Of a DNA stretch of 10,697 bases, positions 1 to 7,245 are shown in pieces. The translations under genes were made by a program, and so were the position numbers. The notes beneath the pieces are model-generated. The model worked only from the letters and a program-made list of their open reading frames with translations, did no database searches and had not been told where the DNA came from. Origin of the DNA: Bacilli bacterium (GTDB lineage Bacteria; Bacillota_I; Bacilli_A; RF39; UBA660); the NCBI GenBank assembly GCA_017461465.1, contig JAFTYN010000078.1:1-10697 (forward strand), in the 5' to 3' direction. How positions within the stretch are numbered: position 1 is the first letter of the stretch; the number at the start of each line of letters is the position of its first letter.

Positions 1-303
1 AACTTTCAAATCAGGTTCTGCAACTGTAATAATAACACCTACTATAAATGAGATAAAAGCTATTATAATGGGTTTTTTAGTCCGTATTAAATTCGAGGAT
101 ACTATTTTTCCTATTTCTATCATAGATAGATCAGCACCATATGTAAACATAGTTACTCCTATAATTAATAAAAATGTACTAATAATAAGTGAGACCATTG
201 TTACTATATTAAATCCTAGAATAATACCAATAATAAACATAATTATTGCTATAGGTAGGATTGATGATACTGCTTCTTTGAATTTTTCTTTTACTTCTTC
301 CAT
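1..303 (-). CDS. DUF1538 family membrane protein, N-terminal part (cut by window edge)
   Basis: Reading the minus strand from an ATG at 303 gives an uninterrupted 101-residue frame that runs off the left edge, so the C-terminus is missing. Hydrophobic segments lie at about residues 14-31, 33-50 and 78-93, consistent with a polytopic membrane protein. The pattern GVTMFTYGADLSMIEIGKIV (50-69), followed after a third hydrophobic helix by TVAEPDLKV (93-101), matches what I know of DUF1538 proteins, which carry a G..LF..G.D....PIG-like stretch and a conserved (T/V)AEPDL motif. DUF1538 proteins are predicted inner-membrane transporters of unknown substrate, often with two copies of the domain. The start is supported by GAGG/GGTGA just upstream (309-317) and by an extended -10 promoter at 327-335. 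The gene lies downstream of the rpe terminator, so it is probably a separate transcription unit. An antisense 99-codon frame at 68-367 is its shadow. Family assignment is from memory of the motif; substrate unknown. Confidence 0.8.
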   Translation of the reverse strand, partial: MEEVKEKFKEAVSSILPIAIIMFIIGIILGFNIVTMVSLIISTFLLIIGVTMFTYGADLSMIEIGKIVSSNLIRTKKPIIIAFISFIVGVIITVAEPDLKV

Positions 304-326
304 TTATTCACCATCCTCTATTTTTA

Positions 327-355
327 ATTATAACATTTTTTTATTTTGTTTTATA
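327..355 (-). promoter_or_regulatory. Extended -10 promoter for the DUF1538 gene
   Basis: On the minus strand TGTTATAAT occupies 335-327, a perfect TATAAT preceded by the TGn extension. The hexamer 17 nt upstream (355-350, TATAAA) is a poor -35. A better TTGACT at 360-355 sits 22 nt away, too far for a normal spacer. Transcription would start near 320, giving a leader of about 17 nt that begins almost at the ribosome site. Confidence 0.55.
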
Positions 356-376
356 GTCAACATGTAAATAGACAAT

Positions 377-401
377 AAAAAAAGTCTAAAAATTAGACTT
401 T
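377..401 (-). terminator. Intrinsic terminator overlapping the rpe stop codon
   Basis: On the minus strand a 9-bp stem (AAAGTCTAA at 401-393 pairing with TTAGACTTT at 389-381) has a 3-nt loop and runs into a T-tract (383-377). The rpe stop codon TAG (388-386) lies inside the second arm, and the last rpe codons form the first arm and loop. It should end the rlmN-prpC-prkC-rsgA-rpe transcript before the DUF1538 gene. Confidence 0.8.
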
Positions 402-1027
402 ATTTCATTTATTTTTTCTTCAAAATCTTCACTACTTGTTATATATGAACCTACAACAAACATATCAGCATTTAAACACTCTTTAATAGTATTATTATTA
501 ATACCACCATCTACTTCAATTAAATAATTATATCTATAAGCATTTCTAAGTAGTTCTAATTCATCTATTTTTTCATTAGCACTAGTTAAATATTCTTGCC
601 CGCCTTTACCAGGCTCTACACTCATAATTAGGATTAAATCTACTAAATTTAAGTATGGTATTAAATCTTCAACTGTTGTTCTAGGTTTAATAGAAATACC
701 TACTTTAATGTTTTTACTTTTAATATATTCAATTATTTCTTTAGGATTTTCTGTAGCTTCAAAATGAAATGTTATATACGTAGGATTAAGGGTACTAAAA
801 TCGTCGATATATTTTTTTATATCACTAACCATAAGATGTACATCAAGTGGCTTAGTATGACTTTCTACCAAAGTTTTTGTTTCTTCTATTGACCATGTTT
901 TATTTGGAACAAATATTCCATCCATTATATCAATATGTAAATAGTCAGTATTTAAACTATCTATTTTCTTTATATTTTCTTTAGCATTTTCTTTAAATCC
1001 TAATATTGATGTTGATAAGTATTTCAT
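386..1027 (-). CDS. rpe: Ribulose-phosphate 3-epimerase
   Basis: Interconverts D-ribulose 5-phosphate and D-xylulose 5-phosphate in the non-oxidative pentose phosphate pathway, in the cytosol. The 213-residue TIM-barrel protein is of usual length for the family. Family motifs are all present in order: STSIL (5-9), LHIDIMDGIFVPN (30-42) with metal/acid-base residues His31 and Asp33, LDVHLMV (61-67) with His64, MSVEPGKGGQ (135-144), and EVDGGI (171-176) with catalytic Asp173, followed by the phosphate-binding VVGSYI (191-196). The usual PGFGGQ loop reads PGKGGQ here. The ATG has AAGGAG upstream, inside the end of rsgA, and starts one nucleotide after the rsgA stop (TAA-C-ATG), implying coupled translation. 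It is the last gene of the operon; its stop codon is buried in the terminator stem. Function is secure; an allulose-6-phosphate epimerase is a remote alternative given the shared fold. Confidence 0.95.
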   Translation of the reverse strand: MKYLSTSILGFKENAKENIKKIDSLNTDYLHIDIMDGIFVPNKTWSIEETKTLVESHTKPLDVHLMVSDIKKYIDDFSTLNPTYITFHFEATENPKEIIEYIKSKNIKVGISIKPRTTVEDLIPYLNLVDLILIMSVEPGKGGQEYLTSANEKIDELELLRNAYRYNYLIEVDGGINNNTIKECLNADMFVVGSYITSSEDFEEKINEIKSNF

Positions 1028-1028
1028 G

Positions 1029-1877
1029 TTATTTCTCCTTATTAGTTATGAATTTTATATAATTTTCATATCTACTTTGCATAATATTTCCATTTTGAAC
1101 TTCATTTTTTATAAAGCATTTATCATCATTAAAGTGCATACAATCTTTATATTTACAGTTATCTCTTAATTCTTGAAATTCTATAAAGTTATCTCTTATA
1201 TCAGCTTTAGTCATTCCAAGCATATTAAAATCTAATGAAGAAAAACCTGGTGTGTCTGCTACCCAACCATCATTAGTATTAAGTAATTCAGTATGTCTTG
1301 TTGTATGTTTTCCTCTTCCTAAAGCATCTGATATTTCATTTGTTTTTATATTAAAGTTTGGTTCTAATCTATTAAGTAATGTTGATTTTCCTGCCCCTGA
1401 TTGACCAGTAAATACTGTTATTTTATCTTTAAGTAATGCTTTTATTTTATCTAAATCTGTATTAGGAACTACCTCATAACCTATTTTCTTATAGTATTCA
1501 AAATATGGCTTTAACTCTTCTAATTTACTTTCTGTAAGTAAATCTAATTTAGTTAAACATATTACTGGTTTTATAAGATTATATTCTGCTATAACTAAAA
1601 GTTTATCAAGTAAGTTAGTATCAAATTCTGGTTTTGTAGTTGATGCTATTATAAATACTTGATCAATATTACATATAGCAGGTCTTAATAGTTCATTTTT
1701 TCTTGGAAGCACTTCCATAATATAGTTATTATCTAAATCAATTTTTACGTAATCACCTACTAGAGGAACAATTTTTTGATTACGAAATTTTCCTCTAGCT
1801 TTACATGTATGAATGGTATTATCATCACATAATACGGTGAAATCATTACTTATTATTTTAATTATTTTCCCCTGCAT
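1029..1877 (-). CDS. rsgA: Ribosome small-subunit GTPase RsgA (YloQ/CpgA)
   Basis: A circularly permuted GTPase that checks late maturation of the 30S subunit and is released on GTP hydrolysis. The order of motifs shows the permutation: an OB-fold-like N-terminus (about 1-65), then G4 TKLD (109-112), then the P-loop GQSGAGKST (158-166), GRGKHTTRH (187-195, switch I) and G3 DTPG (208-211). A C-terminal zinc site is formed by Cys241, Cys246, His248 and Cys254, as in the family. At 282 residues it is of normal bacterial length. The start MQGKI fits the usual RsgA N-terminus and has AAGGAG six nucleotides upstream, inside the 3' end of prkC, with which it overlaps by 20 nt. In B. subtilis the homologue CpgA is a known PrkC phosphorylation substrate, which fits its position directly after the kinase gene. 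Assignment is secure. Confidence 0.96.
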   Translation of the reverse strand: MQGKIIKIISNDFTVLCDDNTIHTCKARGKFRNQKIVPLVGDYVKIDLDNNYIMEVLPRKNELLRPAICNIDQVFIIASTTKPEFDTNLLDKLLVIAEYNLIKPVICLTKLDLLTESKLEELKPYFEYYKKIGYEVVPNTDLDKIKALLKDKITVFTGQSGAGKSTLLNRLEPNFNIKTNEISDALGRGKHTTRHTELLNTNDGWVADTPGFSSLDFNMLGMTKADIRDNFIEFQELRDNCKYKDCMHFNDDKCFIKNEVQNGNIMQSRYENYIKFITNKEK

Positions 1878-3699
1878 CTTTATCTCCTTGTGCTGGTTCT
1901 TTATTATCTTCAGGTTTTACAGGTTCCTCTTCTTTTTCTGGCTTTTTAGTAATTGTTATTTTTAAAGTAGCATTTTCAAGTACTACACTATCTTTTTCCC
2001 TACTTTGATATAAAATAGTACCATTTGGATAATCTTCAGTTGTTATATATTCTGTTTCTAATTTTATATTATTATCTTCTGCCCATAATGCAATTTGCTC
2101 TAAAGTAAAGCCAACTGTAAAGTCAGGATATTTACTTAAAACATTAGGAATATATAAAATTATTTCTGTACCTTTTTCTACTCTTTCTCCTGGTTCTATA
2201 GACTGCTCTATAATCTTATTAGAATCATATTCAATATCCTCTGATTCTTCAACATCTTTCTTTTCTATAGTAACTTTAAGTCCAAGCATTTCAAGCGCAC
2301 CTTTAACTTCTAAATATGTTTTATCTTTATATTCTTCATTATTAATAGTATAGTCTTCAATATCTATTTTTACATTACCTATAGAAACAATAAGTTTAAT
2401 AGTTTGACCTGATTTAACAGTTCTATTAGCCTTAGGACTTGTTTCTATAACTTCTCCTTCTTCAAAATCATCTGATTCCTTTTCTTTTATTTCAGTATCA
2501 ATTTCAAATCCAGCATCTAAAAGTTTCTTTTCTGCTTCTTCTATTGTCATACCTGTAACATCTGGTATTTTAACATCTTTAGGCCCCATAGCTGGTAAAA
2601 CAAATATTACTACTATTAAAGCAATACCAATAATACCAACTAAACCACCAGTAATCCAAAGAGCTATATTTAATTTCTTATCTTTTTTTGCTTCTTCTTT
2701 TTCTAATTCTTCTTCGATTTCTTCTTTTATCTCTTCTTTTTCTTTTTTCTTAGAATCTTTAGAAACGTTTTTATTCTTTTCTGCTCTAGATACTTCTTTT
2801 AAATCAGTAAGTGTTTTTGTTTCTTCTAGATCTTCTTCTGAAAATTTATAAACTACTTTCTTTTCAGCAGGAGCATCTTCTTTTAAGCATTCTTTTAAAT
2901 CTTTAAACATGTCTTTAGCTGAATCATATCTATTTTTAGGATTCTTTGCACATGCTCTTAAAATAATATTCTCAACTCTCTGAGGTATTTCTTCGTTATC
3001 TTCACAAATACTTGGAATTGGTTCTTTCATTTGTTTTAATGCTATTTCTACAGCATTTTCACCTTTGAAAGGAACTTTACCAGTTATAAGTTCATACATT
3101 AAAATACCTAATGAATAAATATCACTTTTTGTAGTAGCTGTTAAACCATTTGCTTGTTCTGGTGGTAAATAATGAACTGATCCCATAACTGAGTTTGTTT
3201 GAGTAAGCTCAGTTGCATTACTTGCAATAGCAATACCAAAGTCTGTAATTTTAACTCTGCCATCATCTAGTATCATAACATTTTGTGGCTTAATATCTCT
3301 ATGTATAATATAACTATCATGTGCACATGCAATAGCAGAAGTTAACTGAAGCATAATATCAAGTACTTCTGGTAATGTAAGTGCTCCTCTTTTCTTTACT
3401 AAACTTTTTAATGTTTTACCATCAATATATTCCATTACTATAAAGTAATTTCCATCATCTTCTCCAACATCATACATTTCCACTATGTTAGGATGTGATA
3501 AAGAACTAGCTGAAATAGCTTCTCTTTGAAATCTTCTTACAAATTTTTCATCGTTCGCTAAATCTCCTCTTAATATTTTAACCGCTACATTACGATCTAA
3601 AATGGTATCATATGCTAAATATACATTAGCCATACCACCTTCACCAATTGAGCGTATTATTTGATATCTATCATTAATCTTTTGACCTTTTATAATCAT
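1858..3699 (-). CDS. prkC: PASTA-domain Ser/Thr protein kinase (PrkC/StkP type)
   Basis: A membrane-anchored Hanks-type kinase that senses muropeptides or lipid II through extracellular PASTA repeats and phosphorylates cell-wall, translation and metabolic proteins. The kinase domain (about 12-270) has the glycine loop GEGGMANV (19-26), ATP-binding Lys41, catalytic loop HRDIKPQN (133-140, Asp135), DFG (153-155), and an activation loop with Thr163, Thr166 and Thr168 ahead of GSVHYLPPEQ. A highly charged Lys/Glu-rich linker (about 305-342) leads to one membrane helix (about 344-369). Three PASTA-like repeats follow (about 375-441, 442-518 and 522-586), the first being the most canonical, then a Glu/Lys/Pro-rich tail ending at 613. 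The start codon overlaps the prpC stop by 4 nt (ATGA), and AGGTGGG lies upstream. A dedicated phosphatase gene directly upstream is the standard arrangement. Secure assignment; the exact ligand cannot be read from sequence. Confidence 0.96.
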   Translation of the reverse strand: MIIKGQKINDRYQIIRSIGEGGMANVYLAYDTILDRNVAVKILRGDLANDEKFVRRFQREAISASSLSHPNIVEMYDVGEDDGNYFIVMEYIDGKTLKSLVKKRGALTLPEVLDIMLQLTSAIACAHDSYIIHRDIKPQNVMILDDGRVKITDFGIAIASNATELTQTNSVMGSVHYLPPEQANGLTATTKSDIYSLGILMYELITGKVPFKGENAVEIALKQMKEPIPSICEDNEEIPQRVENIILRACAKNPKNRYDSAKDMFKDLKECLKEDAPAEKKVVYKFSEEDLEETKTLTDLKEVSRAEKNKNVSKDSKKKEKEEIKEEIEEELEKEEAKKDKKLNIALWITGGLVGIIGIALIVVIFVLPAMGPKDVKIPDVTGMTIEEAEKKLLDAGFEIDTEIKEKESDDFEEGEVIETSPKANRTVKSGQTIKLIVSIGNVKIDIEDYTINNEEYKDKTYLEVKGALEMLGLKVTIEKKDVEESEDIEYDSNKIIEQSIEPGERVEKGTEIILYIPNVLSKYPDFTVGFTLEQIALWAEDNNIKLETEYITTEDYPNGTILYQSREKDSVVLENATLKITITKKPEKEEEPVKPEDNKEPAQGDKDAGENN

Positions 3700-4436
3700 A
3701 ATACTTTCCCACCTTTATTTAAATAAGCGATTGATATATTGTCAGTTCCCCCTCTATTGTTACTTTTTATCACTAATTTTTGTAATTTTTCTTCTCCTGT
3801 ATGATCTTCATTTAATACTTTAGTAATTTGTTCATCTGTAAGCATATTAGTTAAACCATCACTACATAAAAGAATACCTTCTACTTCATCAGTAACATCA
3901 AATACATCCATTTCTACATCTTGAGTAGCACCAAGTGCTCTCATAAGAACATTTTTTCTAGGATGTTCTTTGGCTTCTTCTAAAGTAAGTTCTCCAGATT
4001 TTACTAATAAGTTTACTAAAGTATGATCAGTAGTAATCTTATGAAGTTTTTTATTTTTTATAACATAACCTGAACTATCTCCTATATTTCCAAATAAAAG
4101 GAAATCTTTAGCTAGAATAGCAAGTACTACTGTAGTTCCCATTCCTTCACTTTCTGGATGTTCAGCTGTATATTTATAAATTGCTTTGTTAGCTTCGCCA
4201 ACAATATTTTGAATCCAAGAAATAGCACTTTCTTTATCTCCTATTTCAGGAATTTCTGAAAATCTTCTTGCTATTATATTTATAGCGATAGAAGATGCTA
4301 TTTCTCCTCCTCTATGGCCACCCATACCATCGGCAACAGCCATAAGTATTTCATCATTTATATTTTTAACAATTGTTACACTATCTTCATTATGATCTCT
4401 TACTTTTCCAGGATCAGTTAAATAACAGTATTCCAT
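3696..4436 (-). CDS. prpC: PP2C-family Ser/Thr protein phosphatase (PrpC/Stp)
   Basis: A cytosolic Mn2+/Mg2+-dependent phosphatase that reverses phosphorylation by the downstream PrkC kinase. The 246-residue length is typical of the minimal bacterial PP2C. Family motifs in order: RDHNEDS (13-19; Arg13 contacts phosphate, Glu17/Asp18 bind metal), ADGMGGH (35-41; Asp36/Gly37 metal site), EGMGTT (97-102), GNIGDSSGY (116-124; Asp120), TTDHTLV (135-141), HPRKNVLMRALG (158-169), CSDGLTNML (191-199; Asp193) and GGTDNIS (229-235; Asp232). The usual GDSR motif reads GDSS, with Ser122 in place of Arg. The ATG overlaps the rlmN stop by one nucleotide (TAATG) and has GGAGG upstream, so translation is probably coupled. 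Secure. Confidence 0.96.
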   Translation of the reverse strand: MEYCYLTDPGKVRDHNEDSVTIVKNINDEILMAVADGMGGHRGGEIASSIAINIIARRFSEIPEIGDKESAISWIQNIVGEANKAIYKYTAEHPESEGMGTTVVLAILAKDFLLFGNIGDSSGYVIKNKKLHKITTDHTLVNLLVKSGELTLEEAKEHPRKNVLMRALGATQDVEMDVFDVTDEVEGILLCSDGLTNMLTDEQITKVLNEDHTGEEKLQKLVIKSNNRGGTDNISIAYLNKGGKVL

Positions 4437-5461
4437 TATTTTCCCTCCTCATAATTAGCTCTAAGTTGGCCACATGCAGCATCAACTTTTGAACCAAATT
4501 CTTTTCTTACAGTTACATTTATTTTATTTTTTTTAAGAACATCGTAGAATTTCATTATTTGCTCTTTACTACTTTTCTTAAACTCGATATGACTTGTTTC
4601 ATTATAAGGTATTAAATTAACATAACAATTTATACCTTTTAAAAGATTGGCAAGTTCTAATGCAGTTTCCTTTGAATCATTTATATCTTTTATCATGATA
4701 TATTCAAATGTAACTCTTCTATTTGTTTTATCTATATATTTTTTTATACTATCCATAAGACTTTCAATAGGATAAGCCTTATTAACAGGCATAATTTTAT
4801 TTCTTATTTCATTATTAGGTGCATGAAGAGAAATTGCTAAATTAACTTGTTTATCTTGATTAGTAAACTCTTTGATTTTAGGAACAATACCACTTGTTGA
4901 AATTGTTATATGTCTAGCACCTAATTCAATTCCTTTAGGTTCATTAATAATATCTATGAAATTCATAACATTATCATAATTATCAAATGGTTCTCCTATT
5001 CCCATAAGAACTAAATGAGTAATTCTAAAACCTAAATCTTCTTCTATTTTAATAATTTGTTCTGTCATTTCGCCACTTGTTAAGTTTCTAACTTTTTTAA
5101 GTCTACCACTTTCACAAAAAGCACATGACATATTACAACCAACTTGAGTAGAAATACATAAACTATGACCATAATCATGATGCATGTACACAGCTTCTAC
5201 TTTTTGGTTGTCACCTAAATTAAATAAATACTTTCTTACATCTATATCTTTTTGAATGCGAACGATTTCTAAAGTACCTATAGTATAATTTTCTTTTAAA
5301 TAATTTACTAATTCTTTTTTTATATTAGTCATTTCATCAAAACTTTTAACTCTTTTTTTATAAAGCCAGTCATATACTTGAAGTGCTGCAAATTTTTTAT
5401 ATCCAAGTTCTAGCATTATCTCGGTTAAATTTGAAAGACTATAATCATAAATATTTCTCAT
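4436..5461 (-). CDS. rlmN: Dual-specificity 23S rRNA (A2503-C2) / tRNA (A37-C2) methyltransferase RlmN
   Basis: A radical SAM enzyme that makes 2-methyladenosine at A2503 of 23S rRNA and at A37 of some tRNAs. The [4Fe-4S] motif CNMSCAFC supplies Cys109, Cys113 and Cys116. The SAM-binding GEP is at 156-158, and the conserved VEAVYM stretch begins at residue 88. The catalytic C-terminal cysteine is Cys330 in AACGQLRA, equivalent to E. coli Cys355. Cfr resistance methyltransferases share this architecture but target C8; the neighbourhood with prpC and prkC and the overall sequence favour housekeeping RlmN. The 341-residue length is normal. The start MRNIYDYSL fits the N-terminal helical domain and has AGGTGA upstream (5466-5471). 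It is the first gene of the five-gene operon, with an extended -10 immediately upstream. Confidence 0.95.
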   Translation of the reverse strand: MRNIYDYSLSNLTEIMLELGYKKFAALQVYDWLYKKRVKSFDEMTNIKKELVNYLKENYTIGTLEIVRIQKDIDVRKYLFNLGDNQKVEAVYMHHDYGHSLCISTQVGCNMSCAFCESGRLKKVRNLTSGEMTEQIIKIEEDLGFRITHLVLMGIGEPFDNYDNVMNFIDIINEPKGIELGARHITISTSGIVPKIKEFTNQDKQVNLAISLHAPNNEIRNKIMPVNKAYPIESLMDSIKKYIDKTNRRVTFEYIMIKDINDSKETALELANLLKGINCYVNLIPYNETSHIEFKKSSKEQIMKFYDVLKKNKINVTVRKEFGSKVDAACGQLRANYEEGK

Positions 5462-5478
5462 ACTTTCACCTACACTAC

Positions 5479-5487
5479 ATTATATCA
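5479..5487 (-). promoter_or_regulatory. Extended -10 promoter for rlmN operon
   Basis: The minus strand shows TGATATAAT at 5487-5479, a consensus -10 with TGn extension. The 17-nt-spaced -35 position falls in the upstream terminator stem (TATTAT) and is poor. The start would fall near 5472, giving a leader of only about 11 nt that begins at the AGGTGA ribosome site. Confidence 0.5.
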
Positions 5488-5495
5488 AAAACATC

Positions 5496-5522
5496 AAAAA
5501 AATAATAGAGTTATCTATTATT
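5496..5522 (-). terminator. Intrinsic terminator after the HopA1-like gene
   Basis: The minus strand has a 9-bp stem, AATAATAGA (5522-5514) with TCTATTATT (5509-5501), a 4-nt TAAC loop, and a T-tract of seven (5502-5496). It separates the HopA1-like gene from rlmN. It is nearly identical to the terminator after secG (7276-7307). Confidence 0.8.
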
Positions 5523-5535
5523 TTCTTATTATTAC

Positions 5536-5556
5536 AAAGGTTTGTAAACCTTTTTT
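5536..5556 (+). terminator. Second hairpin next to the HopA1-like stop, T-tract on plus strand
   Basis: AAAGGTTTGTAAACCTTT at 5536-5553 is a perfect inverted repeat, realistically a 7-bp stem with a 4-nt loop. It lies just past the stop codon of the HopA1-like gene (5557-5555). A run of T (5551-5556) follows on the plus strand, so as an intrinsic terminator it would act on plus-strand transcripts entering the gene from the rlmN side. For the minus-strand gene it may only act as a 3' stabilising stem ahead of the 5496-5522 terminator. Confidence 0.4.
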
Positions 5557-7222
5557 AAATTATATATGTACCTGTTTCTATTGGTGACTGATAATCAGTA
5601 CCTAATAATTCTGCTCTTACTTTTTCAAGTTCAGTTTTAATTCTATCTGTATGATAAGTTTGATCAGCATGTTCTAATAGTTTTCTAGCGTGATCATCAA
5701 TACAGAATTTATTAACGTCTATGCCAACTTTTTTAGCTTCTATATCTATATTTTTTCTTAGTTCAGTTTTTAATTCTGGTACATTTTTAAATATAATTTT
5801 ACTTCTATCTTTTAATGTATTTTTAAAATTATTACTTGAAATATTAATGCTTTTGCCATTTCTTGTTGTAATTCTAATATCTACTTTTTGACCATTTATA
5901 AAAGCATCAAAATTATTTTTCACTTCTTTATATATACGATTTTTAAATATAGGAGTATTGAAATCTTCTTCTCTTAAACCATAATAATTAAAGTAATTAT
6001 CTAATTGATTTTTTTGTCTATAGTCTTTAAAACGATTTTCATGTATTTCATATACTCTATTAGTTATTTCATGACATAACCAATCACTTATAGTTACTAC
6101 TCTATTTTTATAGTTTATTCTTGTGCTTTGATTATTTCTAGCCCAATTAAAGACAGTTATATCAAAAGCATTTTCAAGTAAAGTTGATCTGACCTCATTA
6201 AATGAACGAGGATTACCTTTTTCATCAGGTGTAGGTTCACTTCCATATCCTACAAAATCATTAATTCTACCTGTTAAAATTGGTGGAGTTTTACATAATT
6301 CCACTAATTTTGGATGTTCTTTTTTTATTTCATTTAATATATCAATATAATCCATAAGATGCTTAGTATCTGAATATATAACTAATGCATCATCTCTAGC
6401 ACATGCTTCATCAAATTTAAAATAATAAGGTATATTTCTTTCTATACATTTATTTATAAAACATAAAGCAAAATCATGTACTACTACACCTTCTGGACTT
6501 ACATATAATCTATGCTCAATATTACTTACTTTTTCTTTGGCAGTATTATCAATTCTATGTGATTTAGTATGCACCCAACCACTATAGTAATTATCCCAGT
6601 AATAGTCTTCTATTTCTTCATCACTATAAACTATTTTTCTTACTTCTTCATATGTCTTAACATCAGGTATCTTTGATAGTTTTTGATATAATGATTCTGC
6701 TTCCGGATTTAGTCTACCTGTTTTTTTAAGTTCTATTATTGAAGCTTTCCATTTATTAAATAAAGTTGCATAAAAGTTATCTTTTGATGAAGGGAAAAAT
6801 CTATTTTTATATTTTTTATCCCCAGAAAAACTTTCAGATAATCTACCATAGAATCCACCTAAATTATTTATGGATGTAGCATAATTTTCGATAAGTTTTT
6901 CAATTACTACTGAATTATCTAATGGATTTTTTAAATTTTCATATAATTCTTGATAAGGCTTTTTTTCATTACTAACCTTTTTAGGTTCTTCTTTTTTAGT
7001 AGGTTCTATTTTTGGAGTTAAAGCTGCTTTAGCTTTTCTAGACATATCTTTAATTATTGAATTAATTCTATTTATTTCATTTACTATTTCTTCTGTTTTT
7101 GGATTTAATTTTCCATTAATCATAAGTGGAATAGACTTATGTTGTTCTTTTCCATCTACCATTTCAATATATGTAAAGTTGTTACCAATAACACGATATG
7201 ACTTATATTTATAGTCTAACAT
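5555..7222 (-). CDS. Orphan cytosolic protein with HopA1-like central region
   Basis: A 555-residue protein with no signal peptide or membrane segment. The N-terminus (1-85) is a small domain ending in a Lys/Pro/Glu-rich linker (about 70-88). The middle (about 237-360) carries a pattern I associate with the T3SS effector HopA1 family: RLYVSPEG (238-245), IPYYFKF (264-270), RDDALVIY (276-283), then PPILTG (313-318), GYGSEP (325-330) and SFNEVRSTLLENA (340-352). Lys269, Arg276 and Asp277/278 are the likely key positions. The C-terminus (about 370-555) is charged, probably mostly helical, and unrecognised. HopA1 homologues occur as plant-pathogen effectors, and the class V lanthipeptide protein LxmY, which works with the kinase-like LxmK, belongs to the family; a phosphate-eliminating role is thought likely. 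No type III secretion or lanthipeptide genes are visible here. The gene has its own promoter (7246-7274), AGGTGG ribosome site (7228-7233) and terminator, so it appears monocistronic. The reading frame is firm; the family call is moderate and function is unknown. Confidence 0.6.
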   Translation of the reverse strand: MLDYKYKSYRVIGNNFTYIEMVDGKEQHKSIPLMINGKLNPKTEEIVNEINRINSIIKDMSRKAKAALTPKIEPTKKEEPKKVSNEKKPYQELYENLKNPLDNSVVIEKLIENYATSINNLGGFYGRLSESFSGDKKYKNRFFPSSKDNFYATLFNKWKASIIELKKTGRLNPEAESLYQKLSKIPDVKTYEEVRKIVYSDEEIEDYYWDNYYSGWVHTKSHRIDNTAKEKVSNIEHRLYVSPEGVVVHDFALCFINKCIERNIPYYFKFDEACARDDALVIYSDTKHLMDYIDILNEIKKEHPKLVELCKTPPILTGRINDFVGYGSEPTPDEKGNPRSFNEVRSTLLENAFDITVFNWARNNQSTRINYKNRVVTISDWLCHEITNRVYEIHENRFKDYRQKNQLDNYFNYYGLREEDFNTPIFKNRIYKEVKNNFDAFINGQKVDIRITTRNGKSINISSNNFKNTLKDRSKIIFKNVPELKTELRKNIDIEAKKVGIDVNKFCIDDHARKLLEHADQTYHTDRIKTELEKVRAELLGTDYQSPIETGTYII

Positions 7223-7245
7223 CTAACCACCTACTATCTTATATT

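Noticed and set aside
68..367. Plus-strand frame of 99 codons
   Set aside because: It is antisense to the DUF1538 gene, extends across that gene's promoter, has no ribosome site, and its sequence matches no family.
4436..5461. Cfr-type 23S rRNA resistance methyltransferase
   Set aside because: Cfr and RlmN share motifs, but the chromosomal rlmN-prpC-prkC order and lack of mobile elements favour RlmN.
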